24,066 nucleotides of DNA from Euryarchaeota archaeon UBA105 (GTDB lineage Archaea > Thermoplasmatota > Poseidoniia > Poseidoniales > Thalassarchaeaceae), in assembly GCA_002496905.1 (NCBI GenBank), contig DALV01000028.1, forward strand, positions 8,364-32,429, written 5' to 3'. The notes beneath the pieces were generated by a model. The model was not told the DNA's origin, did not search any database, and saw only the letters and a list, made by a program, of their open reading frames with translations. Made by a program: the position numbers and the translations under genes. Below are positions 23,701-24,066 of this stretch, piece after piece; the stretch's first letter is position 1; each line of letters starts with the position of its first letter.

Positions 23701-24066
23701 CCCGGGTAGATGACTACATTGCTCCGGAGAGCCTTTTCGTCGTTTCCCGCTTCTTCGAGGATCGCTCCCCGTTTCTGCGTTTCCATTTCCCTCCCCGGCT
23801 CTCACCGGTTTGTTCTTTGGAATGAGTGCCGGTCCTCCACGCGTCTCCGCGCTCTTGTTCCCGCTGTGTTTCCCTTAGGTTTCTTTTCCCCTTCCTTACG
23901 TCCGGTTTTTGTCTTCCTTTGTTCCCCACAGATCTGCCTCAAGCTTTTCCCATCTCTGGTTCTATCGCTCTTCGCTTATGCACTCACGGTCTAGTTAGTT
24001 GGCACGGTATGCGTTTTCCCTGCCTAAGCAGTGCGGTTGTGTTTTCCCCAACTTTCCCTGTGGCTT
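23701..24066 (-). ncRNA. Strongly purine-rich structured region (minus strand), candidate RNA running off the window
   Basis: No credible gene is found in this stretch. By hand count about 69% of plus-strand bases are pyrimidines, so a minus-strand transcript would be about 69% purine, with many GGGAAA-like runs as in large folded RNAs. Minus-strand hairpins include CGCG-GAGA-CGCG (23840-23851), a GNRA tetraloop, and CCGG-TGAGAG-CCGG (23795-23808). The neighbouring 23682-23693 hairpin reads GGGC-GCAA-GCCC on this strand, a second GNRA loop. No archaeal RNase P, SRP, rRNA or tRNA signature was found. The 5' end would lie beyond 24066. Confidence 0.35.

Noticed and set aside
23565..23994. Four overlapping ORFs of 71-94 codons on both strands in the terminal region
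   Set aside because: Translations are compositionally odd (Ser/Phe/Pro-rich or Lys/Arg/Gly-rich), mutually overlapping and resemble no family; the openness follows from the purine/pyrimidine skew.
23575..24066. Archaeal RNase P or SRP RNA
   Set aside because: A GGGAAAGT at the minus-strand start, a CAGAACCCC segment and a plus-strand GGAGCAG recall parts of these RNAs, but the paired conserved blocks (GGCTTAC, GGAA loop with AGCAG/TCAGG) are not there, so no family was assigned.
1..24066. tRNA genes, CRISPR arrays, insertion sequences, inteins
   Set aside because: I looked for cloverleaf ends, regularly spaced repeats, transposase motifs and intein splice blocks in genes and gaps, and saw none.

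Overview
The window looks like a piece of a planktonic archaeal chromosome, most likely a Marine Group II euryarchaeon (Candidatus Poseidoniia). The core machinery is archaeal: PolD large subunit, PriL, a Pcc1-like KEOPS subunit, archaeal phosphopantothenate synthetase, an MptE-like pterin kinase, DUF373 and an HTH_10 regulator. These sit beside bacterial or eukaryote-like genes (MetK, an ABC-F ATPase, an mPGES-2-like thioredoxin-fold protein, class II fumarase, CsaA, cyclophilin). A very large Ca2+-type DxDxDG surface protein also fits that group. Genes are packed with gaps of a few bases. The assignment is inferred from gene content; no rRNA gene is recognised.

Layout. (1) 1-3144, minus strand: a compact operon read right to left: mPGES-2-like protein, Pcc1, NadC, phosphopantothenate synthetase, and a DsrE-like protein cut by the left edge. 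(2) 3277-11154, plus: MetK from an apparently leaderless promoter, an ABC-F ATPase, then a 1620-residue membrane-anchored surface protein (signal peptide, propeller-like repeats split by a VWA domain, a jelly-roll-like domain, about ten Cys-containing Asp-rich repeats, one TM helix, cytoplasmic tail). (3) 11155-12406, plus: a two-hairpin intergenic region, an HTH_10 regulator and a zinc-ribbon protein. (4) 12403-19671: replication genes priL and polD DP2 on the minus strand, with DUF373 after priL and mptE on the plus strand between them. (5) 19755-23500, plus: pyrE, csaA, a PH-domain membrane protein with a GC-rich core, cyclophilin, and a class II fumarase carrying an N-terminal ribbon-helix-helix (RHH) DNA-binding domain. 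(6) 23501-24066: 566 bases without a credible gene, rich in hairpins and strongly purine/pyrimidine-skewed, probably one or more structured RNAs.

The two most interesting items are the RHH-fumarase fusion, whose AT-rich promoter carries regularly spaced palindromes (a PutA-like self-regulating enzyme is possible), and the unexplained RNA-like tail of the window. The modular surface protein and the GC-rich codon island in the PH-domain gene come next.
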